Notes: generated from the sequence alone by a model not told the origin. A stretch of 64,000 nt of DNA from JAHEEM01 sp036396795 (GCA_036396795.1 DASWKF010000071.1:1-64000); one strand, 5' to 3'; shown: positions 16,944 through 25,784, numbered from the stretch's first letter. Translations and numbers: made by a program.

Positions 16944-17924
16944 TCAGAGCGACCAGGTGAAGGCCAGCTGCGCTGAAACGTCGGGGGCGGCACGCGTGAT
17001 CAGATCTTCGTTGAGGCTGAGCGTCAGACGCCGGCGCGCATCGACCGCCCACCAGCCGCCGACGCTCGCCTGCACGGCAACGTCGCCGAGCTCCTCGAGG
17101 CCGCTGTGGTAAAAGGCCGAGTGAAAATCGAGCTGCCCCTTGAGGCCGACGTTGGCGAACGGCTGCCAGCTCAGACCCGCCATGCCGAGCGCGACCCAGT
17201 CGCGGCTGCGGCTCGCAAAATGCTCCGGCTCGCCGAGCTTGAGGAGCCCGGCACCCCAGAACCAGCCAACCGGATGCCCGCGCCAGCGCGTTGTGCTGGT
17301 GCGCACCGCGGTGACAGCCGCGTCTGTCCCGCCGCTGCCTGCGAGGATATCCTCGTCGCCGGTGGGCAGCTTCAGCGTGAGCTTGAGCAGCCAGTCGTCG
17401 TTGCCGCCGAAGCCGCGGGCGGCGCTGAGCTGCAGATCGCCGATTCCCTGGCCCGACTGGCTGCGGAAATAGCTGATCGTCGCGCCGTCGTCGTAGAACA
17501 GCTGCAGCTCGTCCTCGGGTCGCTGGTTGCGATTGCCGTCCGGCAGGTCGAGCGCCGAATGCCAGGCGTCGATGAGATCGTCGAACAACCCGCCCGACTG
17601 GCGCACCAGCGGCAGCTCGCCCGCTATGATCCAGCCCCCCGCGAGGCGCCGGCGGTAGACGAGCCCGGCCCGCCAGGTCTCGCCGTCCAGGATCACTCGT
17701 TCCTCTCCGGCCTGCGAGATACGGAAGTTGTTGGCGACGTCGCCGCTGAGCGTCAGCTCCGCTACTCCGTCGGGCGCCGATTCCCAGGCCGGCACGCCGA
17801 AAATCGCGATCATCGGGCTCAAGTTCCTCGAGCGCATCGGTTCGGTCAGCGGCTCCGCGGCGGCGGACGCCGCCGCGAGGGCGGCCAGGCACAGCGCCGC
17901 GCGATGCACGAGCGGAGCGATCAC
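16944..17924 (-). CDS. DUF3187 family protein, exported
   Basis: Probable outer-membrane or periplasmic beta-rich protein of unknown role. The 326 residues begin with a Sec signal peptide (ALCLAALAAASAAAEPLTEP) and then NLSPMIAIFGVPAW, typical of DUF3187. Alternating amphipathic strands with aromatic ends run to a C-terminal phenylalanine/tryptophan-rich strand QLAFTWSL, which looks like a beta-barrel terminus. The GTG start at 17924 overlaps the stop of the upstream holin-like gene by 4 nt, so these two are translationally coupled. Confidence 0.8.
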   Translation of the reverse strand: MIAPLVHRAALCLAALAAASAAAEPLTEPMRSRNLSPMIAIFGVPAWESAPDGVAELTLSGDVANNFRISQAGEERVILDGETWRAGLVYRRRLAGGWIIAGELPLVRQSGGLFDDLIDAWHSALDLPDGNRNQRPEDELQLFYDDGATISYFRSQSGQGIGDLQLSAARGFGGNDDWLLKLTLKLPTGDEDILAGSGGTDAAVTAVRTSTTRWRGHPVGWFWGAGLLKLGEPEHFASRSRDWVALGMAGLSWQPFANVGLKGQLDFHSAFYHSGLEELGDVAVQASVGGWWAVDARRRLTLSLNEDLITRAAPDVSAQLAFTWSL

Positions 17925-18304
17925 CGGCGTCGTTTCTCGACGATCAGAACTTCATAGCGCCCGTCCGGGCCGATCGTCCACGAGCTGACCGCGCCCGTGA
18001 GCGAGACGATGGCCCAGCCGAAGAGTGCCGCGAAAAAGCCGCTGACCTCGAAACCGTCGAGCAGCGCCGCGACCAGACCGAACATCGCCGCGTTGACGAC
18101 GAGCAGGAACAGCCCGAAGGTCACGATCGTGATCGGCAGGGTGATCAGCACCACCAGCGGCCGCAAGAGGCCGTTGACGACGCCCATGAGCAGCGCGGCC
18201 AGCAGCAGCGAGCCCGGGCCTGCGATCACGATGCCCGGCAGCAGCACGGCCGCCAGCGCCAACCCCAGCGCGTTGATCAGCGTTCGGACGACAAACCCCT
18301 GCAT
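17921..18304 (-). CDS. Phage-holin-like (YvlD-type) membrane protein
   Basis: Small inner-membrane protein of the family annotated as phage holin or four-TM superfamily; its cellular role is not established. The 127 residues contain four hydrophobic helices: LINALGLALAAVLLPGIVIA, SLLLAALLMGVVNGLLRPLV, TIVTFGLFLLVVNAAMFGLV and FFAALFGWAIVSLTGAVSSW. The GVVNGLLRPLVVLITLPIT loop is the family hallmark. It ends in a basic tail. It overlaps the DUF3187 gene by 4 nt (GTGA). The name does not imply a prophage here; no phage genes surround it. Confidence 0.8.
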   Translation of the reverse strand: MQGFVVRTLINALGLALAAVLLPGIVIAGPGSLLLAALLMGVVNGLLRPLVVLITLPITIVTFGLFLLVVNAAMFGLVAALLDGFEVSGFFAALFGWAIVSLTGAVSSWTIGPDGRYEVLIVEKRRR

Positions 18305-18428
18305 GCGCGCGACGCCTCCTGTGACGACGCTGGGTGGACGGTTCGGCCGGCAGGCCCCGATTCACGGGCCGCTGGCATTGTAGAACAGAGGCGGTACCAT
18401 TGCGCCTTCGATTCACCAGGCTTGCATC

Positions 18429-19769
18429 ATGAGACTGAAGCTGTTTGTGGTTCCGGCGATTCTCGCCGCCTCTGCTTGCTTAGCCGCCTGCGACGAAGGC
18501 CGCGTGAATCCGCCGGATGCCGGTGTGCGAGTGGTGCACGCCGCGCCGAATCTCGGACCGGTCGTCTTCAGGCGCGTGCAGGCCAACGCGACGACGTTGA
18601 ACTACAGAGTCAGCGCCGGGTTCAGCTTCGACGTCGACGAATACACCTTTAGTCTTTCGCTGCTCGCGATCGACGGCTCGGTCGACGATACCTTGACGTT
18701 TACGCGGGAGCTCGTCGAGGGCTCCGAATACACCTTCCTCCTCCGGGAGGTCGGCGGCGTTCCGCAGGTGCGCGTCACCGAGACGGACGCGCCCGGCTCC
18801 TCCGTCGGCGCCGGCAACAGCCGGCTCGCGGCGATTCACGCCGCGCCGTCTTTCGGCCCGATCGATTTCTTCGTCGACGCCCCCGGTTTCGATCCTAGCG
18901 CCGCGACGCCGTGGGGCAGTATCGACTACGACGAAGACATCCTGCCTGAGGCCTTCGCCGCAGCGAACTACGAGATCGTGCTGACGGAGGCCGGCAACCC
19001 GGCCAACGTGTTGCTCAGAAGCGAGCAATTTGCGCTCGGCGGCTCGCAGAATCTCGTCCTCGTCATCATGGATGGCGCGGGCCAGGGCCTGGCACCGATC
19101 GCGATCACGGTCGTCGGCGCAGGCGATGCCGAGCTCGTCGACGGCAATCTCGATCCGGGCATCCGAGTCATCAATGCCGTGGACGGCGGCGGCGCGATCG
19201 ACGCCGGCATCGACACGGAGCTCGACCCGCCGGTGATCGCCAACGTGGCTTCCCTGACGATGTCGGACTACGCGACGATCCCGGCGGGCGATCACGAGCT
19301 CAACGTCACGCCCGCGGGCAACCCCGGTGTGCTGGAGACCGAGGCAGCGTTCACGGCGCCCCTTGGACGCCTGGGCACCTGGCTCGTAAGCGGCGAGCCC
19401 GGCACGGTGTTTGCCGGCTTCGACGTCGACGACCGACGCGTCCTGCCGAACGAAGCCAAGCTCAATCTCTACGACGGCAGCACCGAGTTCGACAACGTCG
19501 ACGTCTTCATCGTCGAGCCGGGCACCGATATCGACGGCGTCGATCCGACCATGGTCACCGGGGCTCTCGGAACGCGTGTGTTGGGCCGCCGCTTCGTGCC
19601 GGGAAACTACGAGCTGATCTTGCGGGAAACGGACACCGACAGCGTCGTCGGCGGGCCGGTGGACATCTCCCTGGCCGACGGCGGCTACTATTCGGTTCTG
19701 CTGACGAACGCGGCGGGCGGCGGAGCTTTGGACGTCACGCTGCTCGACGACTTCACTGTCGCGCCCTAG
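18429..19769 (+). CDS. DUF4397 domain lipoprotein
   Basis: Exported protein of unknown function. The 446-residue product has a lipoprotein signal peptide ending LAACDEG (Cys near residue 21). It then has about four immunoglobulin-like DUF4397 units, recognisable by repeated openings VRVVHAAPNLGPV, LAAIHAAPSFGPIDFFVD, IRVINAVDGGGAIDA and LNLYDGSTEFDNVDVFI, each followed by strand-rich segments with GSEYTF or NYEIVL-type turns. Asp/Glu content is very high. It stands alone on the plus strand, divergent from the holin-like gene, with 124 bp between the two starts. Such proteins are usually cell-surface or periplasmic adhesins or structural units; this remains inference. Confidence 0.82.
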   Translation: MRLKLFVVPAILAASACLAACDEGRVNPPDAGVRVVHAAPNLGPVVFRRVQANATTLNYRVSAGFSFDVDEYTFSLSLLAIDGSVDDTLTFTRELVEGSEYTFLLREVGGVPQVRVTETDAPGSSVGAGNSRLAAIHAAPSFGPIDFFVDAPGFDPSAATPWGSIDYDEDILPEAFAAANYEIVLTEAGNPANVLLRSEQFALGGSQNLVLVIMDGAGQGLAPIAITVVGAGDAELVDGNLDPGIRVINAVDGGGAIDAGIDTELDPPVIANVASLTMSDYATIPAGDHELNVTPAGNPGVLETEAAFTAPLGRLGTWLVSGEPGTVFAGFDVDDRRVLPNEAKLNLYDGSTEFDNVDVFIVEPGTDIDGVDPTMVTGALGTRVLGRRFVPGNYELILRETDTDSVVGGPVDISLADGGYYSVLLTNAAGGGALDVTLLDDFTVAP

Positions 19770-19838
19770 AGCCTGCCTGGAATCCTTGCCGCGGAGCGTG
19801 TTCGCGCCGGCGGAGCGACCAGCTGAGGCGCGATAGCT

Positions 19839-21671
19839 ATGGCAACGGCTATGGGTGAGCACGGATTCCTCCTCGACGCATTCGTCTTTCTCGCCGCGGC
19901 GGTGGTGGTCGTGCCGCTCGCCAAGCGTGGCGGGCTCGGCAGCGTCCTCGGCTATCTCCTGGCCGGCGTCGCGATCGGGCCCTTCGGCACCGCGTTCGTC
20001 AGCGATCCCGAGGACGTACTGCACTTCTCCGAGGTCGGCGTCGTCCTGATGCTGTTCCTGATCGGGCTGGAGCTGCAGCCGGCCGTGTTGTGGCGCATGC
20101 GCAAGCCGGTCATCGGTCTCGGCGGCGCGCAGGTCATCGTCACCGCAGCGGCGATCGCCGCGGTCGCGGTGTCGCTCGGGCAAGGCTGGCGCGCGGGTTT
20201 GACCGTCGGCATGGCGCTGGCGCTGTCGTCGACGGCGATCGCATTGCAGATTCTCAAGGAGAAGCGGCTGCTCGAGTCGGTCAGCGGCGAATCGACTTTC
20301 GCCGTGCTGCTGTTCCAGGACATGGCCGTAATACCGATGCTCGCGTTACTGCCGTTATTCGGCACGGGCGGCCCGGACATGAGCACGGCGCTGCTCGACG
20401 GTATGCCGGCCTGGCTGCACCCGGTGGTCGTCGTCGGCGTGGTGGTCGCGATCGTCGTCGCCGGGCGCTACTTGCTGCAACCGCTGTTTCGTTGGATCGC
20501 GGCGACCGGCCTGCGTGAGATCTTCACGGCGTTCTCGCTGTTTCTCGTCATCGGCATCGCGTTGCTCATGCAGGGCATCGGGCTGTCGGCGGCGCTCGGC
20601 ACCTTCCTCGCCGGCGTGGTGCTCGCGGATTCCTCCTATCGGCATGAGCTCGAATCCAATATCGAGCCCTTCAAGGGATTGCTTCTGGGCTTGTTTTTCA
20701 TCTCGGTCGGCATGTCGATCAACTTCGAGCTGCTCGCCGCGGATCCGGCGGGCCTGCTCGGCCTCGTCGCCGGGCTGATTCTGCTAAAGCTCGCGATTCT
20801 GGTGCTGCTCGGCCGCGCCTTCGGGCTCGCGTTGCGCGAGATCATCGTGTTTGCATTCCTGCTGGCGCAGGGCGGCGAGTTTGCATTCGTGCTGTTTCAG
20901 TTCGCCGTCGGCCAAGGCGCGATCGCCGCCGATCTCGCACAACGCTTGACGTTGGTGGTGGCGCTGTCCATGGTCGCGACGCTGCTGCTCATGATCGTCA
21001 ACGACCGGCTGATTCAGCCGCGCCTCACGCGCGCTCCGTCGCGGCGCGCGCCGGACGTCATCGAGCCCGAGGACAACAGCGTGATCATTCTCGGCTACGG
21101 GCGCTTCGGCCAGATCGTCGGCCGCCTATTGAGGGCCAGCGGAATCGGGCTCACGGTGCTCGACAACGACCCGGACCACATCGACGTGCTGCGCCGCTAC
21201 GGCCACAAGGCCTTTTACGGCGACGGCTCGCGCGTCGACCTGCTGCACGCGGCGGGCGCCGAGCGCGCACGGTTGTTGATACTCGCCATCGACGATCCCT
21301 CGGCCAACGTCCGTACCGTGAGACTGACGCGGGAGCGCTTCCCGCACCTCAAGATTCTCGCACGCGCCCGCGGCCGATTGCATGCGTTCGAGCTCATGTC
21401 CGCCGGCGCCGACGTCATCGTGCGCGAGACCTTCCATTCGGCGCTGAGGCTCGGCCGAGAGGCGCTGGTGCTGCTCGGCAACACGCCGGCCGCTGCGAGC
21501 CGCAAGGCGAGTACCTTCGAGCAGCACGACACGGGAACCCTCGCCCAGGGATACGAGATTTACGACGACGAGGCTTCGCTGATCGAGTTCATACGCCAGT
21601 CGCGCGAGGAGCTCGATGAGCTGTTCCGCGCCGACCGCGAAGGCATCGATCACGACTCGCCGCCCGGTTAG
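19839..21671 (+). CDS. CPA2-family cation:proton antiporter with TrkA-N domain (KefB/C type)
   Basis: Inner-membrane monovalent-cation (probably K+) efflux antiporter. Of 610 residues, the first 390 or so form about 12-13 membrane helices with signatures GYLLAGVAIGPFGTAF, VVLMLFLIGLELQP and AFLLAQGGEFAFVLF, as in KefB/KefC. After about residue 405 comes a cytosolic Rossmann domain VIILGYGRFGQIVGRLLRAS (TrkA-N, NAD/NADH-binding), continuing with VLDNDPDHIDVLRRYGHKAF. Length matches Kef proteins (about 600). No KefF/G-type ancillary quinone oxidoreductase is adjacent. The start is ATG 19839 or, 12 nt later, 19851. A repeat element begins 12 bp after its stop. Confidence 0.92.
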   Translation: MATAMGEHGFLLDAFVFLAAAVVVVPLAKRGGLGSVLGYLLAGVAIGPFGTAFVSDPEDVLHFSEVGVVLMLFLIGLELQPAVLWRMRKPVIGLGGAQVIVTAAAIAAVAVSLGQGWRAGLTVGMALALSSTAIALQILKEKRLLESVSGESTFAVLLFQDMAVIPMLALLPLFGTGGPDMSTALLDGMPAWLHPVVVVGVVVAIVVAGRYLLQPLFRWIAATGLREIFTAFSLFLVIGIALLMQGIGLSAALGTFLAGVVLADSSYRHELESNIEPFKGLLLGLFFISVGMSINFELLAADPAGLLGLVAGLILLKLAILVLLGRAFGLALREIIVFAFLLAQGGEFAFVLFQFAVGQGAIAADLAQRLTLVVALSMVATLLLMIVNDRLIQPRLTRAPSRRAPDVIEPEDNSVIILGYGRFGQIVGRLLRASGIGLTVLDNDPDHIDVLRRYGHKAFYGDGSRVDLLHAAGAERARLLILAIDDPSANVRTVRLTRERFPHLKILARARGRLHAFELMSAGADVIVRETFHSALRLGREALVLLGNTPAAASRKASTFEQHDTGTLAQGYEIYDDEASLIEFIRQSREELDELFRADREGIDHDSPPG

Positions 21672-21683
21672 GCGGAGTGAGGG

Positions 21684-21880
21684 TGTCGCACGACGCGGGA
21701 GTGGGGGCATAGGCCCTCTCAGTCAGAGTTTCACATTCCTTCGAGGACCTATGCCCCCACTCCCGCGTCCTCCAGGCTGCGGTGGTGGCATGGGGGCGTG
21801 AAGACGGGGGCATTGGTGCTCGAAGGAGTGCGAAGCTCCGACTGAGAGGGCCAATGCCCCCGTCTTCACGTCGTGCGACA
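21684..21880. repeat. Double-hairpin repeat element, copy 1
   Basis: A 197-bp element bounded by a perfect 12-bp inverted repeat (TGTCGCACGACG at 21684-21695; CGTCGTGCGACA at 21869-21880). It contains two hairpins. Hairpin A has perfect 22-bp arms at 21692-21713 and 21748-21769 around a 34-nt loop. Hairpin B has perfect 20-bp arms at 21797-21816 and 21851-21870, also with a 34-nt loop. The loop core of B is CTCGAAGGAGTGCGAAGCTC; the loop of A is the reverse complement of a diverged version. The linker CTCCAGGCTGCGGTGGTGGC joins them. It fills the gap between two convergent genes. No coding capacity, transposase or target duplication was seen. A second copy lies at 54984-55272. Confidence 0.88.
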
Positions 21881-21883
21881 ACG

Positions 21884-24097
21884 CTAGGCGCGCAATGCGG
21901 CGAGCACGCGGTCCGGCGTGAACGGCACGTGCCGCAAGCGCACTTGCGTTGCGTCGGCGACGGCGTTTGCGATCGCCGCCGCGGTCGGACCTTGCGCCGC
22001 TTCGCCGGCGCCGGCGAAAGGCAGCTCCGGGCGGTCGATGAGCACGACCTCGACTTCCGGGACTTCCACGAAGGTCAAGATCGGATAGCTCGCCCAATCG
22101 ACGCTCTCGATGCGGTCGGCCGTGAACCTGACCTGCTCCTTGAGCGTCCAGCTCGCGGATTGCACGATGCCGCCTTCGATCTGGTTGCGCACGCCGTCGG
22201 GATTGATCGCCTGGCCGACGTCGGTAACGGCAAACGCCCGCAGCATGCGAATCTGGCCGTTGTCCGGATTGACACTGACGTCGACGACCAGCGCTACGTA
22301 GCTGCTCGAGTTCTTGTATTTAGCGAACGCGACGCCGCGGCCGATGCGTCCGGGTCCGCTCGCGGGCGGCGCCGCTGCTGCGAGATCGCGCACCGCCATC
22401 AGGGCTTCGCGGCCGCGCTCGTCCTCCAGATGCCGCAGGCGAAACTCGAACGGGTCGGCGCCGACAGCGCGCGCGATCTCGTCCATGAACGACTCGATCG
22501 CAAACACGTTACCGTAGGCACCGAGGGAACGCAGCGCCGAGTTGCGCAGCGGCGGCTCGAGCACCAGGTGCTCGACCACGCGTTGATCGGGGAAGCGGTA
22601 CAGCGGCACGCCGTTGCGGTCGGCGCCGCCGGTAGGCTGCCGGCCGTCGCTCACGGGCGGCAGGGGCATCGGATCGGCCTTCTCGCGAGCGGCCAACACA
22701 CCGCCGGCGTCCTCCCCTCCGGACGGCCGGGTCGAGTGGCTGCAGCTCCAGAGGTCGTAGCGCCAGCGCACGATACGATCGCTCGCATCGACGCCGGCCG
22801 AGACCTGCAAGCTCATCGCCGATCCGTAGGGCTCGTAACGAAACTCGTCCTGGCGCGACCACAACATGCGCACCGGCCGGCCTTCCAGCGCGCGCGCGAC
22901 CAGGGCGGCGTCGCAGGCGACGTCGTCGGCGCCGTTGTGCCCGTAACAGCCGGCACCGTCGGCGTGGATGCAACGAACCCGCGACTCGGGCAGGCCGAGC
23001 ACCTCGGCGATCGCGCCGCGCAGCGGGTACGGCCCCTGGGTATGGCTCCATATCGTCATCGTCGAGCCGTCCCACTGGGCGATCGCGCATGACGGGCCGA
23101 GGGACGCGTGCGCCAGAAACGGCCGCGAATACTCGGCCTGAAACTCGCGGACCACCTCGGCGCCGCCGGGCGGCGTCTCGCTGATCACCGAATCCTCCGT
23201 CGGCAGCTGTCTGAGCAGCGCGGGCAGCGCGTCGGGACCGGGGTATGCCTTGGGCGCTCGCCACCGCGTCGCCCGGCGTAACGCCTCCGCGGCGGCGATC
23301 GCCTGCTCCTCGCGCTCGGCGACGACGGCGAGAAAATTGCCGTCGCGGACGACTTGCAGCACGCCGGGCATGCGGCTCACGGCGGCATCGTCGATGGAGA
23401 CGATCTCACTGACGGCCATCTCGCCGCGGACGACGCGCGCGTGCGCCATTCCCGGCAGGCGAACGTCGTGGATGTAAGCGGGCTCGCCGCAGAACTTCGC
23501 CGGCAGGTCGACCCTCGGCTGCGGCGAGCCGACATAGCGGTGCTCGGTGTGGGGCTTGGGCGCCGCGCTGCCGTCGGCCTCGGCATTGAAGCCGTCGTCG
23601 GACAAAAGCTCCCAGTAGCTGACGGCGGCGCCGCCGCCGTTGGCACGAACCACGCCGTCGGCGACGCTGAGCTCGCGCGCGTCGACGCCGAGGCGCGCCG
23701 CGGCGTTCTCGACCAAGATTTTGCGCGCCTGGGCCGCCGCGAAGCGCAGGGCACCGGCGCCGTCCGGCACCGAGTTGCTGCCGACCGTGCGTCCCTCGTC
23801 GGGCGAGCCGGAGGTATCGACCGTCGCCATGCGCAAGCGGCCGAGGCCGACGTCGAGCTCATCGGCAACCACCTGAGCGAGCGCGGTGTGTATGCCTTGG
23901 CCGAGCTCGACTTTCCCGGAGAACACGGTGATGGTGCCGCCGGCGTCGACACGCAGCCAGGTGTCGAGATCCGGATTGCCGCGCAAGCTTCGCGGCAGCG
24001 ACTGCGCCTCGAGGAGCCCGGGCACGGAGACCGCGATCAGCAGCGCGCCGCTGCCCCGCAGGAACTCCCGCCGCGTCACTTCGATATGCACGCTCAT
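21884..24097 (-). CDS. Molybdopterin-binding subunit, isoquinoline 1-oxidoreductase beta type
   Basis: Large subunit of a xanthine-oxidase-family molybdenum hydroxylase, presumably hydroxylating an N-heterocycle or oxidising an aldehyde in the periplasm. From ATG 24097 the product is 737 residues. The N-terminus has a Tat signal (TRREFLRGSG followed by a hydrophobic stretch). Then follow a first aldehyde-oxidase-like domain (VFSGKVELGQGIHTALAQVV), the central hammerhead domain (YVGSPQPRVDLPAKFCGEP) and C-terminal Mo-cofactor segments including GQAINPDGVRNQIEGG and the end FAGAGEAAQGPTAAAIANAV, which holds the likely catalytic Glu. The start overlaps the stop of the 2Fe-2S subunit gene by 4 nt. 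No FAD subunit is present, as expected for the IorAB type. Confidence 0.9.
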   Translation of the reverse strand: MSVHIEVTRREFLRGSGALLIAVSVPGLLEAQSLPRSLRGNPDLDTWLRVDAGGTITVFSGKVELGQGIHTALAQVVADELDVGLGRLRMATVDTSGSPDEGRTVGSNSVPDGAGALRFAAAQARKILVENAAARLGVDARELSVADGVVRANGGGAAVSYWELLSDDGFNAEADGSAAPKPHTEHRYVGSPQPRVDLPAKFCGEPAYIHDVRLPGMAHARVVRGEMAVSEIVSIDDAAVSRMPGVLQVVRDGNFLAVVAEREEQAIAAAEALRRATRWRAPKAYPGPDALPALLRQLPTEDSVISETPPGGAEVVREFQAEYSRPFLAHASLGPSCAIAQWDGSTMTIWSHTQGPYPLRGAIAEVLGLPESRVRCIHADGAGCYGHNGADDVACDAALVARALEGRPVRMLWSRQDEFRYEPYGSAMSLQVSAGVDASDRIVRWRYDLWSCSHSTRPSGGEDAGGVLAAREKADPMPLPPVSDGRQPTGGADRNGVPLYRFPDQRVVEHLVLEPPLRNSALRSLGAYGNVFAIESFMDEIARAVGADPFEFRLRHLEDERGREALMAVRDLAAAAPPASGPGRIGRGVAFAKYKNSSSYVALVVDVSVNPDNGQIRMLRAFAVTDVGQAINPDGVRNQIEGGIVQSASWTLKEQVRFTADRIESVDWASYPILTFVEVPEVEVVLIDRPELPFAGAGEAAQGPTAAAIANAVADATQVRLRHVPFTPDRVLAALRA

Positions 24098-24555
24098 GAG
24101 CTCGCCTCCGCCGCGCGGCGGACGGCCTTGAGTATCCGCGTGTGCGTGCCGCAGCGGCAGAGATAGCCTTGCAGCGCCTCCCGAATCTCCCGCTCGGACG
24201 GATTCGGATTGCGCCCAAGCAAGGCCGCGGCGCTCATGATCATGCCGTTGGAACAGTAGCCGCATTGTGCCGCCTGCTCTTCGATGAACGCTGCTTGCAC
24301 CGGATGCGGCGATGCGACGCTGCCTAAGCCCTCGAGCGTCGTGACCTCGTTGTCGCCGACGGCGTTGACCGGCGTGACGCACGAGCGCACCGGCGTGCCG
24401 TTCATCAGCACCGTGCAGGCGCCGCACTGTCCGAGGCCGCAGCCGAAACGCGGGCCGTTCAGGTTCAGGTCGTTGCGCAGCACGTACAACAAGGGTGTCG
24501 AGGGATCGACATCGACGCTCCTGTCGCGGCCGTTGACCTTGAGATTGATCGGCAT
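24094..24555 (-). CDS. 2Fe-2S subunit, isoquinoline 1-oxidoreductase alpha type
   Basis: Small electron-transfer subunit for the molybdopterin protein encoded next. From ATG 24555, preceded by AAGGAG, the product is 153 residues. The plant-ferredoxin-type domain has GCGLGQCGACTVLMNG plus a fourth Cys in VRSC, and the second helical domain has QCGYCSNGMIMSAAALL and GYLCRCGTH, giving the eight cysteines for two [2Fe-2S] clusters. It carries no signal peptide of its own, so export by hitch-hiking on the Tat signal of the large subunit is likely. The frame continues upstream to 25134 only as a shadow of the glycosyltransferase gene. Confidence 0.93.
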   Translation of the reverse strand: MPINLKVNGRDRSVDVDPSTPLLYVLRNDLNLNGPRFGCGLGQCGACTVLMNGTPVRSCVTPVNAVGDNEVTTLEGLGSVASPHPVQAAFIEEQAAQCGYCSNGMIMSAAALLGRNPNPSEREIREALQGYLCRCGTHTRILKAVRRAAEASS

Positions 24556-24623
24556 GGTGTTCGCTCCTTTGGCGTATTTTACCGCGTCGTCACGGGGAGA
24601 CACAGACGCCGTGGACGCCGGAT

Positions 24624-25748
24624 CTAGGCCCGCATTACGTCCAAATAGAGGGCGGCGGTCTGTGCCACCGTGGCTTCGATCGGGAACGCGGCACGAATGC
24701 GCTCGCGCGCGGCGGCGCCCATGGCCTTGCGCAGCTCCGCCGAGGCCCGGAGCTTGCGGATCGCCTCGGCCAGGACCGCCGCATCGCCCGGCGGCACGAC
24801 CAGGCCGCTTTTGCCGGCGACGACGAGCTCCGGGCTGCCGCCGACGGCCGTGACCACGGGCGGCACGCCGCAGGCCATGGCCTCGATGACGGTTTTCGGC
24901 AGACCCTCGCGCCGCAGGGAAGGCAACACCGCGACGTCGAACGCCGCGGCGACACGCGCGGCATCGGCCCTGAAACCGAGCCGGTGGATGCGACCGGTCA
25001 TCGGACTGCGCTCTATCAGCGCGAGGAATGCCGGGTCGTCCATGCGACCCACGAGCACCAGATGCAGCGAGGAATCGGACGCCAGTCGCTCGCAGGCGCG
25101 CAGCAGCACTTCGATCCCCTTCCGCGGCCGCCAATTGGCCACGCAGCCGACGACAAAGGCATCACGCGGCAATCCGAGCGACTCGCGGTCGATGCGGCCG
25201 GCTTCGTACCAGACCGGATCGTGCCCCTTGTAAATCGTAATCAGCTTATGCGGAGGAATGCGCAACCCCAGCAGGCGGACCTCCGCCAGCGATACGCGCA
25301 CGGCTTCGGCCACGCAGACGATGCGATCGATGCGCGGGTTCAAATGCCTGAGCCAGGACGCTGGATTCCAATAGCTCACGTTACCGACGATGCCGCGATA
25401 GGCGATGATCTTGCATGGCCTTCGTCGCGCCGCGATGAGGCCGTTGGACAGCGCCGTGTTGTTGAACAGATGCAGAACGTCCGGCCGCGAGGCGTCGAGC
25501 TCCGCCTCGATGCGCGCAATCGCCGCCCGGTCGATGCGCCGTGCGATCTCGAGCGGCGCGACTTCGATGCCGGCAGCGCGTATCCGCTCGCGCTCGCTCG
25601 CGCCCGGCGCGCACAGCACGCGCATCTCGAAGCCGCGGCCGGCGAGGCCGATGAAGGTCTCGGCCTCGGGACGGTCCGGGTGAGCCGTGATGCACAGCGT
25701 CCTTACCGGCCGCTCATCGCGAGGCAGCGGCTGGATCTCGGTTGCCAT
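24624..25748 (-). CDS. Glycosyltransferase, GT4-like
   Basis: Probable retaining GT-B glycosyltransferase that uses a nucleotide sugar; acceptor unknown. From ATG 25748 the protein is 374 residues, with a donor-binding C-terminal half: VVGCVANWRPRKGIEVLLRA, LHLVLVGRMDDP and the E-x7-E motif in REGLPKTVIEAMACGVPPVV, followed by GGSPELVVAGKSGLVVPPGD. The N-terminal half lacks a signal or membrane helix. A TTG start at 25763 is also possible, but AAGG is placed about 9 nt before the ATG. It is 36 bp downstream of a second GT4 gene; the pair may build one glycan. Confidence 0.88.
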   Translation of the reverse strand: MATEIQPLPRDERPVRTLCITAHPDRPEAETFIGLAGRGFEMRVLCAPGASERERIRAAGIEVAPLEIARRIDRAAIARIEAELDASRPDVLHLFNNTALSNGLIAARRRPCKIIAYRGIVGNVSYWNPASWLRHLNPRIDRIVCVAEAVRVSLAEVRLLGLRIPPHKLITIYKGHDPVWYEAGRIDRESLGLPRDAFVVGCVANWRPRKGIEVLLRACERLASDSSLHLVLVGRMDDPAFLALIERSPMTGRIHRLGFRADAARVAAAFDVAVLPSLRREGLPKTVIEAMACGVPPVVTAVGGSPELVVAGKSGLVVPPGDAAVLAEAIRKLRASAELRKAMGAAARERIRAAFPIEATVAQTAALYLDVMRA

Positions 25749-25784
25749 CGTACGGCCCTTCAACGCTCGCGATCCCGAACGGCC

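Noticed and set aside
17921..18304. Prophage remnant suggested by the holin-like protein
   Set aside because: The family is widespread as a chromosomal membrane protein, and no other phage gene is nearby.
18480..20183. 567-residue minus-strand frame opposite the DUF4397 and antiporter genes
   Set aside because: It spans two well-supported plus-strand genes and their gap, is rich in Arg/Asp/Gly from GC-rich antisense codons, and has no recognisable domain.
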